Origin: Sulfurovum sp.
Lineage (GTDB): Bacteria; Campylobacterota; Campylobacteria; Campylobacterales; Sulfurovaceae
DNA: 39,067 nucleotides
Reading direction: 5' to 3'
Assembly (NCBI GenBank): GCA_027049035.1
Contig: JALTVI010000096.1
Coordinates: forward strand, 1 to 39,067
Part shown: positions 1-8,385 of the stretch, one piece after another
How positions within the stretch are numbered: position 1 is the first letter of the stretch
How the letters are laid out: every line of letters starts with the position of its first letter
Program-made: the position numbers and the translations under genes
The notes under the pieces: model-generated
The model's input: the letters and a program-made list of their open reading frames with translations, nothing else
Databases searched by the model: none
What the model was told of the DNA's origin: nothing

Positions 1-1103
1 AACGTCCATGCCGTCTTACCGGAAAGTATGTAGTAAAATTCCGGTGTTGCATGGCTGTGCATGATGTATTTCGAGTGAGGTCCCCATACAATGTAGGAGA
101 AGTTGAAATCATACTGTTTGCCCGGTACCGACGCTCTGAAAACACCCGTCATGCGTACGATTTTCTGAATAACGCCCATAAGCGAACCCATTTTTTTCAA
201 ATCGGCAGCCCAGAAGAAGCCGCCGTCGGTAAGCGATCTGAAATCCAACCAGTTGTCGTCCACTTTGCTTCTAAATGTAGGTACGTCAGGATAGAGCGCT
301 TTTTTTACAGAATTCTTGTCCGATGTATCACTCAGTATTTTGAAACGTTTGTTTTCATTCCACACTGCAAAATTTTTCGGAATCTCCGCCTCTTCGGGCT
401 GTACCTGGAAATTGGCGCCAGTCAGGTAGTAGCCTGCAGAAAGGTAACGCTCGTCTCCGCCGGGTGCCCAGCTGAACCACAACAATTTTAGCGGTTTTTT
501 CGAGGTTGCCTCTATGCGTGTATTGTCACCGGGTTCGACTTTGATGGACGTACCGACATATACCTCTGCCGTCTTTGCACCCGAAGTAAACTTCGCACTA
601 CCCTCAAGCACATGGTATGCAGAGGGTGCCGCCTGTGAAAACGCCGGTAAAATACCACCCGGTGCGATGGCAAGTTCGACTATCTTGACATCAGGTGTAC
701 TGAAAATCACCCGCGCCCTGACAGCTTTTTTTAACTGTGCAGCTTTCTTTGGCGCTTCAAACTCGAGTATTTTCCAGTTGTACTTGAATATCTTGCTCAA
801 ATCTTCCCATGGTACATCCACATCTCTTGTTTCTGCCCGTGCATAATCGCTTATGGAAAAAGGGCGCGGCATATTCGGATTGGCCATATCTTTTATCTTA
901 CGGTCACGAAATGCCTGCAGAATTTTATCGTTGGGGTCTATCTTGCGACTCGCCTCGGTAGGATGATAGATTTCAGGATTGATGCTTTTAAGCGGTACCA
1001 GCAGCTTCTCCTGTGCACTGGCACCAACACTCAAGAGTCCGCCCATCAGAAGCATGGCAGCAAGTGTCATGCTCACTTTTGCTATTTTATGTTTCATGGC
1101 CAT
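1..1103 (-). CDS. Secreted cupin-domain protein (3' end outside window)
   Basis: The minus strand is open from an ATG at 1103 to the window edge (about 367 codons seen, C-terminus missing). AAGGA lies 7 nt before the ATG. The N-terminus is a signal peptide (MAMKHKIAKVSM..., hydrophobic core, cleavage near ASAQ), so the protein is probably periplasmic. An N-terminal cupin-like barrel (around SAYHVLEGSAKF) is followed by a second with a canonical metal-binding motif, HSHATPEFYYILSG, ending at the window edge. The HxHxxxExYxxLxG pattern is shared with many metal-dependent cupins, including DMSP-lyase-type and sugar/oxalate cupins; the substrate cannot be read from sequence. Plus-strand open frames over this region are shadows. 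The cupin fold is well supported; any specific function would be a guess. Confidence 0.8.
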   Translation of the reverse strand, partial: MAMKHKIAKVSMTLAAMLLMGGLLSVGASAQEKLLVPLKSINPEIYHPTEASRKIDPNDKILQAFRDRKIKDMANPNMPRPFSISDYARAETRDVDVPWEDLSKIFKYNWKILEFEAPKKAAQLKKAVRARVIFSTPDVKIVELAIAPGGILPAFSQAAPSAYHVLEGSAKFTSGAKTAEVYVGTSIKVEPGDNTRIEATSKKPLKLLWFSWAPGGDERYLSAGYYLTGANFQVQPEEAEIPKNFAVWNENKRFKILSDTSDKNSVKKALYPDVPTFRSKVDDNWLDFRSLTDGGFFWAADLKKMGSLMGVIQKIVRMTGVFRASVPGKQYDFNFSYIVWGPHSKYIMHSHATPEFYYILSGKTAWT

Positions 1104-1169
1104 TTTTTATTCCTTTTTTCTTGTGGATTCTCTATCAAAATAGTACTTCAAAAAGGTTAATATAGTTAC

Positions 1170-1197
1170 GCATTCCACGATCCACGGTCGTGGGAAC
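1170..1197. repeat. REP-like hairpin, family C copy 1
   Basis: On the minus strand this 28-mer begins GTTCCCA and ends GGAATGC, with an inverted repeat (TTCCACGA, 1173-1180, against TCGTGGGAA, 1188-1196). A related element lies at 37498-37525. It sits between two minus-strand genes and could also act as a transcriptional terminator of the cupin-side or methyltransferase-side transcript, although no clear U-run follows. Confidence 0.5.
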
Positions 1198-1239
1198 AAG
1201 TGCGAGCAATGCAACCATCTGCTACCTGCTCCCTTAAAC

Positions 1240-2184
1240 CTACTCCCTATCTACCCCTATCTTCGTCGCCGTCACAAACAGATACTGCTTCCCCGTCACT
1301 GTCACACGAAACTTCTTCTGTTGCAAGTATTTTTTTGCGAAGATGATATCGCTGAGTACCAGTCCCATTTCACTCATCGCATAGTGCGGCACCTTCGCAC
1401 CGTAAACAAGCTCTCCGCCTATCCATCTTCCGTTCGGGAAGCCGAGTATCAATGCGGCATTCTCACTCAGGTGGTTTTGTACCAGATCCATTAGAAGTGT
1501 TTTGTAGTTTATACCCGGGCTTTGCAGCGTTCCAATGGAGATGAGAAGGTCGAAACGTCCAAGGTTTAGTGCATCGAGGTCGTTGATGTCATGCGCATAG
1601 AAACGGACATTATTGTTAGCTTTGAAGTGCTCTTTGGCTTCGGTAAGGGCGCTTTGGGAGTGGTCTATGCCTGCCAGTTCCATCTGTGAGAAAACATCCT
1701 TTCCCGCCATCCTCTCTATGACCTCGAACTCGTCACCACGGTTGACGCCAAGGTCGAGTATGTGTTTTCGCTGCGTAATATCGACATTCTCAAGCGCCTG
1801 CCGGTAGTAGTAGAAAAAGGTGGGCTCTTCCATTTTGTGTATCTTTGCAAAGATCGAATCGCTGCCGTACTTCTCATCCGCTTTCTTTGTTTTGGCTGAG
1901 TGAAAACTCTGCTTTTTTTCAAGCTTTTTATAGGTGATGTGCAGCAGTGTGTCACCAGCCTTTTCCGGCACTCGCATACGGCAGCCAAGCAGTTCGGCAA
2001 GCTCCATCCAGGCACGCAGGCTGCGGTAAAGATAGGTTGTACCCTCTATTGTGGCCACAGTACCGGCATAAGTGTTGTCAAAGAGGTCTGGGTTGAGTAC
2101 CGTGAAAGAGACGCTGTCTGTCTGCTTCAGTTGGCTTGCGAGTATGGGGAGAATGGTCTGCAGCGGTTCGTCTGTAAAATGCAT
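1240..2184 (-). CDS. Class I SAM-dependent methyltransferase
   Basis: 314 aa. The C-terminal two-thirds is a Rossmann-fold methyltransferase: motif I HILDLGVNRGDEFEVI near residue 143, an acidic motif II (ELAGIDHSQSALTEAK), then HDINDLDALNLGRFDLLISIG as motifs III/IV. The N-terminal 110 residues resemble no domain I recognise. The acceptor substrate is unknown; the protein is presumably cytosolic, having no signal peptide. The ATG at 2184 has no Shine-Dalgarno site, but a TATAAT lies 5 nt upstream on the same strand, which would fit a leaderless mRNA. It stands alone, separated by repeats from the downstream-oriented serine hydrolase genes. The methyltransferase fold is secure; the pathway is not. 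Confidence 0.82.
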   Translation of the reverse strand: MHFTDEPLQTILPILASQLKQTDSVSFTVLNPDLFDNTYAGTVATIEGTTYLYRSLRAWMELAELLGCRMRVPEKAGDTLLHITYKKLEKKQSFHSAKTKKADEKYGSDSIFAKIHKMEEPTFFYYYRQALENVDITQRKHILDLGVNRGDEFEVIERMAGKDVFSQMELAGIDHSQSALTEAKEHFKANNNVRFYAHDINDLDALNLGRFDLLISIGTLQSPGINYKTLLMDLVQNHLSENAALILGFPNGRWIGGELVYGAKVPHYAMSEMGLVLSDIIFAKKYLQQKKFRVTVTGKQYLFVTATKIGVDRE

Positions 2185-2189
2185 GGGGC

Positions 2190-2195
2190 ATTATA
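2190..2195 (-). promoter_or_regulatory. Candidate -10 box for a leaderless transcript
   Basis: Read on the minus strand, TATAAT ends 5 nt before the ATG of the methyltransferase gene. Transcription would then start at or next to the start codon. A second TATAAT lies 10 nt further upstream (2203-2208 region). No convincing -35 box is visible. Confidence 0.4.
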
Positions 2196-2233
2196 GCAGA
2201 TTATATAGCTGCCAGTAGTATCATGTTCAAGTT

Positions 2234-2298
2234 GGCGAAAATGAATTTTCGCTTCCTAAGTGCTGTCTCCCAAGGAACCGAGGATGATCCTCGGCCAC
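2234..2298. repeat. Paired-hairpin repeat, family A copy 1
   Basis: Hairpin 1 is GCGAAAAT-GA-ATTTTCGC (2235-2252), followed by TTCC (2253-2256). After a 17 nt spacer come GGAA (2274-2277) and hairpin 2, CCGAGGAT-G-ATCCTCGG (2278-2294), then CCAC. The TTCC and GGAA flanks can pair with each other, giving a branched structure. Stems vary in sequence from other copies but remain self-complementary. Confidence 0.75.
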
Positions 2299-2304
2299 TA
2301 AATG

Positions 2305-2571
2305 TTACCGCGCTTCATCATCCGTTTTTGTAGACTTCCACACAAGCAGCACGCCGACGATCAGCAGCACAATACAGGTGCTGTTGATGTACATATCGAA
2401 GTTGAAGCCGCATGAGACATCACCGAATTCTCCATTGACAGGCTGCAGATAGCGTTCTTTGCATATCAGAAAACCAAGCAGCGCGGAGAGTCTGCCGCCA
2501 AAAGCTTCCGTCAGCCATCCTGCCAGAGAGAGCCCAATGAGACCCAGACCGGACTTTTTAGCAAAACGCAT
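2305..2571 (-). CDS. Small membrane protein coupled to the serine hydrolase
   Basis: 88 aa. Two hydrophobic stretches are visible: an N-terminal one (LGLIGLSLAGWLTEAFGG) and a C-terminal one (STCIVLLIVGVLLVWKS), with a cysteine-containing loop between them. The ATG follows the TAA of the upstream serine hydrolase by one nucleotide, so the two are almost certainly translationally coupled and may work together at the inner membrane. I do not recognise the family. Length, spacing and TM pattern support a real gene rather than chance. Confidence 0.65.
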   Translation of the reverse strand: MRFAKKSGLGLIGLSLAGWLTEAFGGRLSALLGFLICKERYLQPVNGEFGDVSCGFNFDMYINSTCIVLLIVGVLLVWKSTKTDDEAR

Positions 2572-2572
2572 C

Positions 2573-3736
2573 TTAATGGGCCGGTGTATTGTCTTTTTTT
2601 GGTGCTGCCGGCTTCAGCACGATGCCCGCCATTTCAAAAAAGAGCCCCATAGATGAGACAAAGGCATCATTGACACCGACGATGTAGAGCTCTTTTTTCT
2701 GCGGGTTGTACGCCAGATACGACTGAAACCCGAAGGTCTGTCCGCCGTGGCCGTAGAAGCCTTCGATGCGCATGATGGCATAGCCGTATTGCAGGTTTTC
2801 GATGGTCGGGTCCATCTTCACAAGGCCCTGTGTCATTTGAAACTTCAGCGTTTCGTGTTTTTTATAGAGCCTGCCCTCTCCCCACGCTTTCATAAAACGC
2901 GCAAGGTCATCGAGTGTCGAGACGATCTCTCCGGCACTTCCGGCAAGTGTCGGCGGCATAGAGGTCGGTTTTCCTATGGCGTACCCCTGCGGCATGTTTT
3001 TGCGCAGTTTTTCTGGCATCTGTGAACCAAACCAGGTGTGTTCCATCCCCGCCTTTTGCATGATGTGGGTGCGAATGTACTCCCGCCACGGCATGCCGCT
3101 GACCTTTTCAATGATGTCGCCAAGAATGATGTATCCGGTGTTGCAGTAGCGAAACTGCTCTCCGGGCCTGAAGTTCGCTTCGCCGTGCGATGCTGCCAAA
3201 GCGACAATCTCATCAAAGGTGTATTTCTTGTTTTTGTCTTTGAAGTGGGCTATGGTCTTGGCGTCACTGCCAAAGACATTGAGATAGTCCACAAAGCCGC
3301 TTCTGTGGCGCAGAAGCATACCTACGGTTACATCGTCAAAGTAGTTCTTGCCCTGAAAATCCGCCAGTTTTATGATGGTGCCTTTTTTGTAAAAGCGGCT
3401 TAGCTTCGTATTGAGTGAAAGTTTTCCCTCTTCGATCAGCTGAAAGATCGCAATGCCGGTAAAGATCTTGCTCGCACTGCCGATCTCAAAAAGCTGGTCG
3501 CGCGATGCGGGCAGATGCTTCTGCCTGTTGGCAAGTCCAGAAGCGCCCTTTGCCGTCTCACCCTCTTTTTCGACAAGCAGCCAGACAGCCGTGTTGTTAT
3601 GCTCTTTGGCGTAGCGGGCGGCAGCTTCGTTCACCTCTCCCTGCAGCCCCGGTGCGACCATCCCGCATGCCAGTGCATGCGCGAACAGGGGCAGGAGGAA
3701 GAGCAGTCCTGTGAACAATTTTCTATTTCGTATCAT
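2573..3736 (-). CDS. Serine hydrolase, beta-lactamase/class C PBP family
   Basis: 387 aa, with an N-terminal signal peptide (core LFTGLLFLLPLFAHALAC). The catalytic SxxK motif is S87-A-S-K90 (IGSASKIF), the second motif is Y197-C-N199 (FRYCNTGY), and a late HGG box (YGHGGQTFGF) replaces KTG, as in class C beta-lactamase and EstB/AmpH-like enzymes. It should be a periplasmic serine hydrolase acting on a peptidoglycan peptide, beta-lactam or ester. The Cys at the signal-peptide end (ALAC) may be a lipobox, which would make it a lipoprotein. It is first in a two-gene unit with the small membrane protein. Family assignment is firm; substrate is open. Confidence 0.88.
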   Translation of the reverse strand: MIRNRKLFTGLLFLLPLFAHALACGMVAPGLQGEVNEAAARYAKEHNNTAVWLLVEKEGETAKGASGLANRQKHLPASRDQLFEIGSASKIFTGIAIFQLIEEGKLSLNTKLSRFYKKGTIIKLADFQGKNYFDDVTVGMLLRHRSGFVDYLNVFGSDAKTIAHFKDKNKKYTFDEIVALAASHGEANFRPGEQFRYCNTGYIILGDIIEKVSGMPWREYIRTHIMQKAGMEHTWFGSQMPEKLRKNMPQGYAIGKPTSMPPTLAGSAGEIVSTLDDLARFMKAWGEGRLYKKHETLKFQMTQGLVKMDPTIENLQYGYAIMRIEGFYGHGGQTFGFQSYLAYNPQKKELYIVGVNDAFVSSMGLFFEMAGIVLKPAAPKKDNTPAH

Positions 3737-3922
3737 TATCTCTCTTTTTTTCTTAGCATAGCAAAAAAGAACCCAATTGCAACAATATATTTTGATCTAT
3801 TATCACTTTATATAAAAGGTGTTTTCCAGGATGATAATTCGCTCGGCACTTCGGAAAACTGTAACAAGAATATCGGTATGATTAGTCCATTTTACAAACC
3901 AAACAGATGAAGGAATCAAACT

Positions 3923-4831
3923 ATGTTCAAACGCTCACTGACACTCGCACTTTTGGCAGCAGCCACATTTGCCTCGACAGCCTCCGCCGCCTCTCACCCG
4001 CTTTATAAAAGTGTAAAAAACGATGACCAGATGCCGCTGAAGAACGAACTCATCGTCGCCTACTACGGACGCCCGGGTGTCAAGGCGCTCGGTGTGCTCG
4101 GCCAGCACCCCATCGGCGAACTCAAACGCCTCATCAAGCAGCGTGCCGCACAGTATGCAAAGGTCACCGGTAAAAAGGTGGTGCCTGCATTCGACATCAT
4201 CTACGGACTTGCATCCGCTGAACCTGGTGCACACCACGACTACATCATCCATCTAAACAGCAAGAAACTGCAGCCCTACATCGAAGCGGCAGAAAAAGAG
4301 GGCTTCAACCTCTTCATCGACATTCAGCTTGGCAAGCACACCCCTCAGGATGCCGTCAAACACGTACTGAAATACCTCAAATACCACAATGTCCACATTG
4401 CCATAGACCCCGAATTTGAAGTCAGCAACCTCAATGTGCGACCGGGCAAAAAGATTGGCCACATTCAGGGTGAGTGGGTCAACAAGGTGCAGGAGTTGAT
4501 GGACCAGTACATGAAAGCGCACAACATCACCGAAAAGAAGATCCTTGTGGTACATATGTTCCGCCACAGCATGGTCAAGGGCAAGGCACAGGTGCGACAC
4601 TACGACAACATCAAGATCGTCATGAACCTCGACGGGCACGGTTCACCGAAACTGAAAATAGACATCTACAACGGCATCTACCGCAAAGTACACTCCGAAA
4701 GGGTTGCCGGCGGCTTCAAACTCTTCTTCAAAGAGGACCATCCGCTGATGACGCCGCGACAGGTCATGGGGCTTGAGAGTGTGCAGGGCGCACGCATCAA
4801 GTATCCGCCAAAGTACATCAACTACCAGTAA
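3923..4831 (+). CDS. Secreted protein of unknown function, possible TIM-barrel
   Basis: 302 aa. A clear signal peptide (MFKRSLTLALLAAATFASTASA) predicts export. The mature part alternates beta-like and helical stretches (ELIVAYYGRPG, KKVVPAFDIIYGLA, FNLFIDIQLG, NVHIAIDPEFEV, KKILVVHMFRHSM, IKIVMNLDGHG), a rhythm resembling a TIM barrel with acidic residues at strand ends, as in secreted glycosidase-like proteins. I cannot name a family, and the barrel is inference. GAAGGAAT lies upstream of the ATG. The NlpC/P60 peptidase follows after 27 nt, probably in the same operon, which suggests an envelope role. Confidence 0.75.
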   Translation: MFKRSLTLALLAAATFASTASAASHPLYKSVKNDDQMPLKNELIVAYYGRPGVKALGVLGQHPIGELKRLIKQRAAQYAKVTGKKVVPAFDIIYGLASAEPGAHHDYIIHLNSKKLQPYIEAAEKEGFNLFIDIQLGKHTPQDAVKHVLKYLKYHNVHIAIDPEFEVSNLNVRPGKKIGHIQGEWVNKVQELMDQYMKAHNITEKKILVVHMFRHSMVKGKAQVRHYDNIKIVMNLDGHGSPKLKIDIYNGIYRKVHSERVAGGFKLFFKEDHPLMTPRQVMGLESVQGARIKYPPKYINYQ

Positions 4832-4858
4832 AACGCACCCTGTTTTAAAAGGAATTGC

Positions 4859-5479
4859 ATGAGACGCCTTTTCCCTCTTCTCTTCACGCTGCTTGCGGGC
4901 AGCGCCTTTGGCGCAAACTGTACCATCGAGATACAGACCGTTTCCCAAAAGGACGATACCTACACCCTCGTGCTGCACCATGACCCCACCTGCGAAATAC
5001 TGCTTGACCACAACGCCACGCATCTCTCGCTGGTCTCCAAAGTCCACGAGGGCAATACGACGGCATTGCCCTCAACCGACACCAACGCGACAGACAGCCG
5101 TATCGAAAAGCTCATCGAGCTGGCAAAAAGCAAAATGGGACACCGCTACGCACCGGCAAAAGCGGGCCCCGAACACTTCGACTGCTCCGGGTTTGTCTAC
5201 TATGTCTTCACCCAGAACGGCATCAAAATTCCCCGTACATCGCTGACGCAGTCGCAAAGCGGCGACAAGATCGACCGCGCGCACCTCAAACGCGGCGATA
5301 TGGTCTTTTTCGACACGCACGAAAGAGGCCATGTCAACCACAGCGGCATCTACCTCGGAGACGGCAAGTTCATCCACTCCTCTTCGGGAAAAGCTTACGG
5401 TGTCACGGTCTCAGACATCGACCATGGATTCTACAAAGACAAATTCAGGTGGGGAGTGAGAAAGAGCGTCTCAAAGTAG
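4859..5479 (+). CDS. Secreted NlpC/P60 family peptidase
   Basis: 206 aa. A signal peptide (MRRLFPLLFTLLAGSAFGA) is followed by about 60 residues of no known domain, then a C-terminal NlpC/P60 domain. The catalytic cysteine is in D108-C-S-G111, the histidine is H161 (VNHSGIYLG) and the third polar residue is probably H173 (FIHSSS). Family members cleave peptidoglycan stem peptides, typically D-Glu-gamma-mDAP bonds, in the periplasm. AAGGAAT precedes the ATG. It lies 27 nt after the secreted protein gene and is likely co-transcribed. This is a full-length, intact small cell-wall hydrolase. Confidence 0.9.
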   Translation: MRRLFPLLFTLLAGSAFGANCTIEIQTVSQKDDTYTLVLHHDPTCEILLDHNATHLSLVSKVHEGNTTALPSTDTNATDSRIEKLIELAKSKMGHRYAPAKAGPEHFDCSGFVYYVFTQNGIKIPRTSLTQSQSGDKIDRAHLKRGDMVFFDTHERGHVNHSGIYLGDGKFIHSSSGKAYGVTVSDIDHGFYKDKFRWGVRKSVSK

Positions 5480-5592
5480 CCTCTTATCACCTTCAAAAGT
5501 CCAAAAACTTATAGTGATAAATTTCATTTTCAATGGCAAAGCAGTAACTAAAAGCGTGTTATGATGCGCGCAATAACTTGAAAGGAGATGCC

Positions 5593-6405
5593 ATGCTGCG
5601 CTTTTTGAAAAAACGGCCGGTTTATGCTGCACTTTTGCTTGTGGGTGCGTATGCGCTCTGGTTCGTACTCCCCTACCTCTTCATTACACCCGACCCCAAG
5701 GCAAAAGGGATGGTGGGCATTGCAGGCGCGCTCAAACAGGCAGATGCAGAAATGATCACCGCAGGCGTGCTTCTGGCGTACATCGGGCTGCTTGGCTGGT
5801 GGAGAGAGGTCGGTTTCGTCAGGGTCAACCGCGGCGGATGGAAGTTTCTGCTGCCCATTTTTCTGCTGGTTGTGCTGATTCTTGGCATTGCACTGGCATT
5901 TTCAAAAGAGAGCGGCTGGTTTCTTGGCTTCTTAGGACCTTTGCAGCTGATGCAGCTGCTTGGGGTGATGCTGCTGCTTGGCTTTGTGGAGGAAGGCATC
6001 TTTAGAGGCGTACTCTTTTACGGCCTCAGCACACGGCTGACGCCCTTTTTTACCGTGCTGGTGACCGCACTGGTCTTTGGTGCGTTCCATATGGTCAACG
6101 TTTTTGTCGGCGCGCCCGTCGATGCATCGTTTTTTCAGTCCATCCACGCCTTTGCGATGGGCTTTCTCTACGCCTCGCTGCGTTTGAGACTGGGCGCGGT
6201 CTGGCCGCTGATGATTCTGCACGCGCTGTGGGATGCTTCACTCTTTGTCATGCAGACAAACCTGCATCTCGCCGCGCCCAACAGCGGCGGAGCGACGCTG
6301 ATTTCAGCGCTCATCGTCGCGGCACCCGCAATGCTTTACGGCATCTTTGTCTACTACAGATGGACACTCTGGCACCGTCAAGCGCTTGTTACCCTGAAAA
6401 AATAG
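5593..6405 (+). CDS. CPBP-family intramembrane glutamic endopeptidase
   Basis: 270 aa with about seven or eight hydrophobic segments. The CPBP (Abi/CAAX-like) motifs are present in order: E133-E134-xxx-R138 (FVEEGIFRGVL), FxxxH around H166 (FGAFHMVN), and H210-xxx-D214 (ILHALWDASL). Family members are inner-membrane proteases, or protease-like proteins in bacteriocin self-immunity, but the substrate cannot be read here. The start is the ATG at 5593, with AAGGAG 6 nt upstream; a TTG 15 nt upstream is in frame but lies before the Shine-Dalgarno site. It stands as a single gene after a 113 nt spacer. Confidence 0.88.
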   Translation: MLRFLKKRPVYAALLLVGAYALWFVLPYLFITPDPKAKGMVGIAGALKQADAEMITAGVLLAYIGLLGWWREVGFVRVNRGGWKFLLPIFLLVVLILGIALAFSKESGWFLGFLGPLQLMQLLGVMLLLGFVEEGIFRGVLFYGLSTRLTPFFTVLVTALVFGAFHMVNVFVGAPVDASFFQSIHAFAMGFLYASLRLRLGAVWPLMILHALWDASLFVMQTNLHLAAPNSGGATLISALIVAAPAMLYGIFVYYRWTLWHRQALVTLKK

Positions 6406-6516
6406 CCACAGCTTTGGTAAATATTATCATTTTGAAATTTTTTTATGCAAAATCATGATATTTACTTTGTTTAAAATTTTAAATAAAATCTATAAAAAAC
6501 ATGGAGTAACCTACAG

Positions 6517-8265
6517 ATGCAGTACCATTCACGTTATTTAGGCAGTTTCATACTTGGAAGTTTGAGTCTGACAGCATTATCCGCTGCGCCGTTTACAGAT
6601 ACGGGCAGCCTCTACAACCAGATGCAGCGCAATGCCCAGCAGTCAGTAAAGAAAAAAGAACATCCAAAATACAATACCAAAGAGAAGCAGCAGGCCAAAC
6701 TCAGCGGCAGACACATGGTAAAGGTCAACGGTTTCAAGATCATTGGAAACGACGAGTTAAGCCAGGCAGAGATCGACAAAGTGCTTGCACCGTTCATCGG
6801 CCGGACAATGAGCACAGAAGAACTTACCCAAGCCGCAAACGCTTTGACGGAATACTATCACAAGAAAGGCTTTTTCGATGCCAACGTGGCACTCATCAAG
6901 CCCTACATCCTCAAAGGCGGCATCATTGTGCTTGTGGTTGACGAAAGGCACCTTGAAAAAGGCGGTATATCGGTTGAGAACAGCGGAGAGAGGATCAAAA
7001 CGCAAAAGGTGCAAAAGCTGTGGGAGAACATCATGAAGCCCGGCGCAATGAAGCAGAAAGATTTCGAACGCGCCATGCTGCTTACCAATGACTTTCCGGG
7101 CATCTCTGCCAAAGCGGACCTCTACTACGGAACCGACGACAAAACTGACGATATGGTAATCACTGTCACGGATGAGGATGTTTTTAACGGCAATATAGAT
7201 ATTGACAATTACGGAAGCTACTACACCGGACAGACCGAAGTAGGCGCTACACTCTACTGGAACAGCCCCACCCAAAACGGTGAGGAGATCGTTGCGCGCT
7301 TCATTTCTACCGGCAAATATTCCAACTATGCATATGTCGATATTGCCGTACCGGTCTTCGATAACGGGATAAGAATAGGAGCCTCTTTTGACTACCTCAA
7401 ATATGAACTGACACATCAAAATCAGGGAGAGGGTGGCGACGGCAGTGCATGGAATGGTACCGCCTATGTCAAATATCCGCTCGTACGCAGCGAAGATTTT
7501 AATGTCGAAACTGAACTTGACTATGTGCATACGAGAATGAAAGACAACGATCTTACAGAAGAGTTGGATAATTCTACCATCGACAAAGGCGTATTTAAAA
7601 TCTCAGGCAACCGCAGTGACGACTTTTTGCTCAATGGCATCACCTACTTTGACGTTTCGCTTACCGTAGGGAACCTGAAGCTGCACAACCAAAAACATAA
7701 AGCCAACGATGACAAGTTTGTCAAGTCGGCAGGAAGTTTCACCAAGTTGAACTTCTCTCTTTCCCGCTTTCAGAACCTCGTAGGCAACCTTTCAAGCAAG
7801 ATCTCCATCGACGGACAGTGGGCAAGCAAAAATCTGGACTCTTTTGAAAAATATTTCATTACAGGGCCATACGCTGTAGCCGGATACCCCGTCGGCGAAG
7901 TTGCCGGAGACAAGGCAGCGGTATTCTATGCCGATCTTAGATACGACTTTTACCAGATGCCATGGGGCGGTGATTTTGAAGTGAATGCGTTCTATACATA
8001 CGGTTGGGCGCAGATCTACAAGAGTCAATCTACCTGGGATGCCTACTACCCGAACAAACCGGACGACAATGAAGTACGGCTGCAAACGGTCGGTCTCGGT
8101 CTCAGCCAGACATGGAGCGACAAGGCTGTCATTCGTGTGAGTGTGGGCAGACAGGTCGGCGGCAACAGACATGCCAAAAGAGCGTACAACGATCCTGTCG
8201 GAAAAGACTACGACCAGTCGACGTCTGACTACAGGGCATGGGTTCAGGCGATTTACTACTGGTAA
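6517..8265 (+). CDS. Two-partner secretion outer-membrane transporter (TpsB, ShlB/FhaC family)
   Basis: 582 aa. A signal peptide (cleavage near LSAAPF) precedes a basic, Gln-rich linker of about 40 residues, then a POTRA domain (about 68-142, VNGFKIIGNDELSQ... to DERHLEKGG), a second POTRA-like segment and a long barrel region of alternating strands ending in aromatic Trp (IYYW), as outer-membrane barrels do. ITGPYAVAGYPVGE is at the place of the conserved VRGY/F loop motif of the Omp85/TpsB superfamily, in degenerate form. The role is to export a partner protein across the outer membrane. The next gene, 120 nt downstream, encodes a large secreted repeat protein and is the natural candidate partner. 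Confidence 0.85.
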   Translation: MQYHSRYLGSFILGSLSLTALSAAPFTDTGSLYNQMQRNAQQSVKKKEHPKYNTKEKQQAKLSGRHMVKVNGFKIIGNDELSQAEIDKVLAPFIGRTMSTEELTQAANALTEYYHKKGFFDANVALIKPYILKGGIIVLVVDERHLEKGGISVENSGERIKTQKVQKLWENIMKPGAMKQKDFERAMLLTNDFPGISAKADLYYGTDDKTDDMVITVTDEDVFNGNIDIDNYGSYYTGQTEVGATLYWNSPTQNGEEIVARFISTGKYSNYAYVDIAVPVFDNGIRIGASFDYLKYELTHQNQGEGGDGSAWNGTAYVKYPLVRSEDFNVETELDYVHTRMKDNDLTEELDNSTIDKGVFKISGNRSDDFLLNGITYFDVSLTVGNLKLHNQKHKANDDKFVKSAGSFTKLNFSLSRFQNLVGNLSSKISIDGQWASKNLDSFEKYFITGPYAVAGYPVGEVAGDKAAVFYADLRYDFYQMPWGGDFEVNAFYTYGWAQIYKSQSTWDAYYPNKPDDNEVRLQTVGLGLSQTWSDKAVIRVSVGRQVGGNRHAKRAYNDPVGKDYDQSTSDYRAWVQAIYYW

Positions 8266-8290
8266 TACTATGGTCAAAAGTGGTGCACCT

Positions 8291-8327
8291 GGTCATTTTG
8301 AAGCAGAAAATAGATTTCCAAATGACC
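8291..8327. promoter_or_regulatory. Inverted repeat between transporter and repeat-protein genes
   Basis: GGTCATTT (8291-8298) and AAATGACC (8320-8327) are perfect 8 bp arms with a 21 nt spacer. It lies about 60 nt before the downstream ATG, so an operator or attenuating hairpin is possible. There is no U-run. Confidence 0.35.
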
Positions 8328-8385
8328 TTACGCTGCTCTTTGAAACCTGCTAAACTGAAACTATCTTAACAACGAGGAGAACACT

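Noticed and set aside
51-1160. Three plus-strand open frames of 65-146 codons
   Set aside because: They lie antisense to a continuous minus-strand cupin gene with signal peptide and ribosome binding site.
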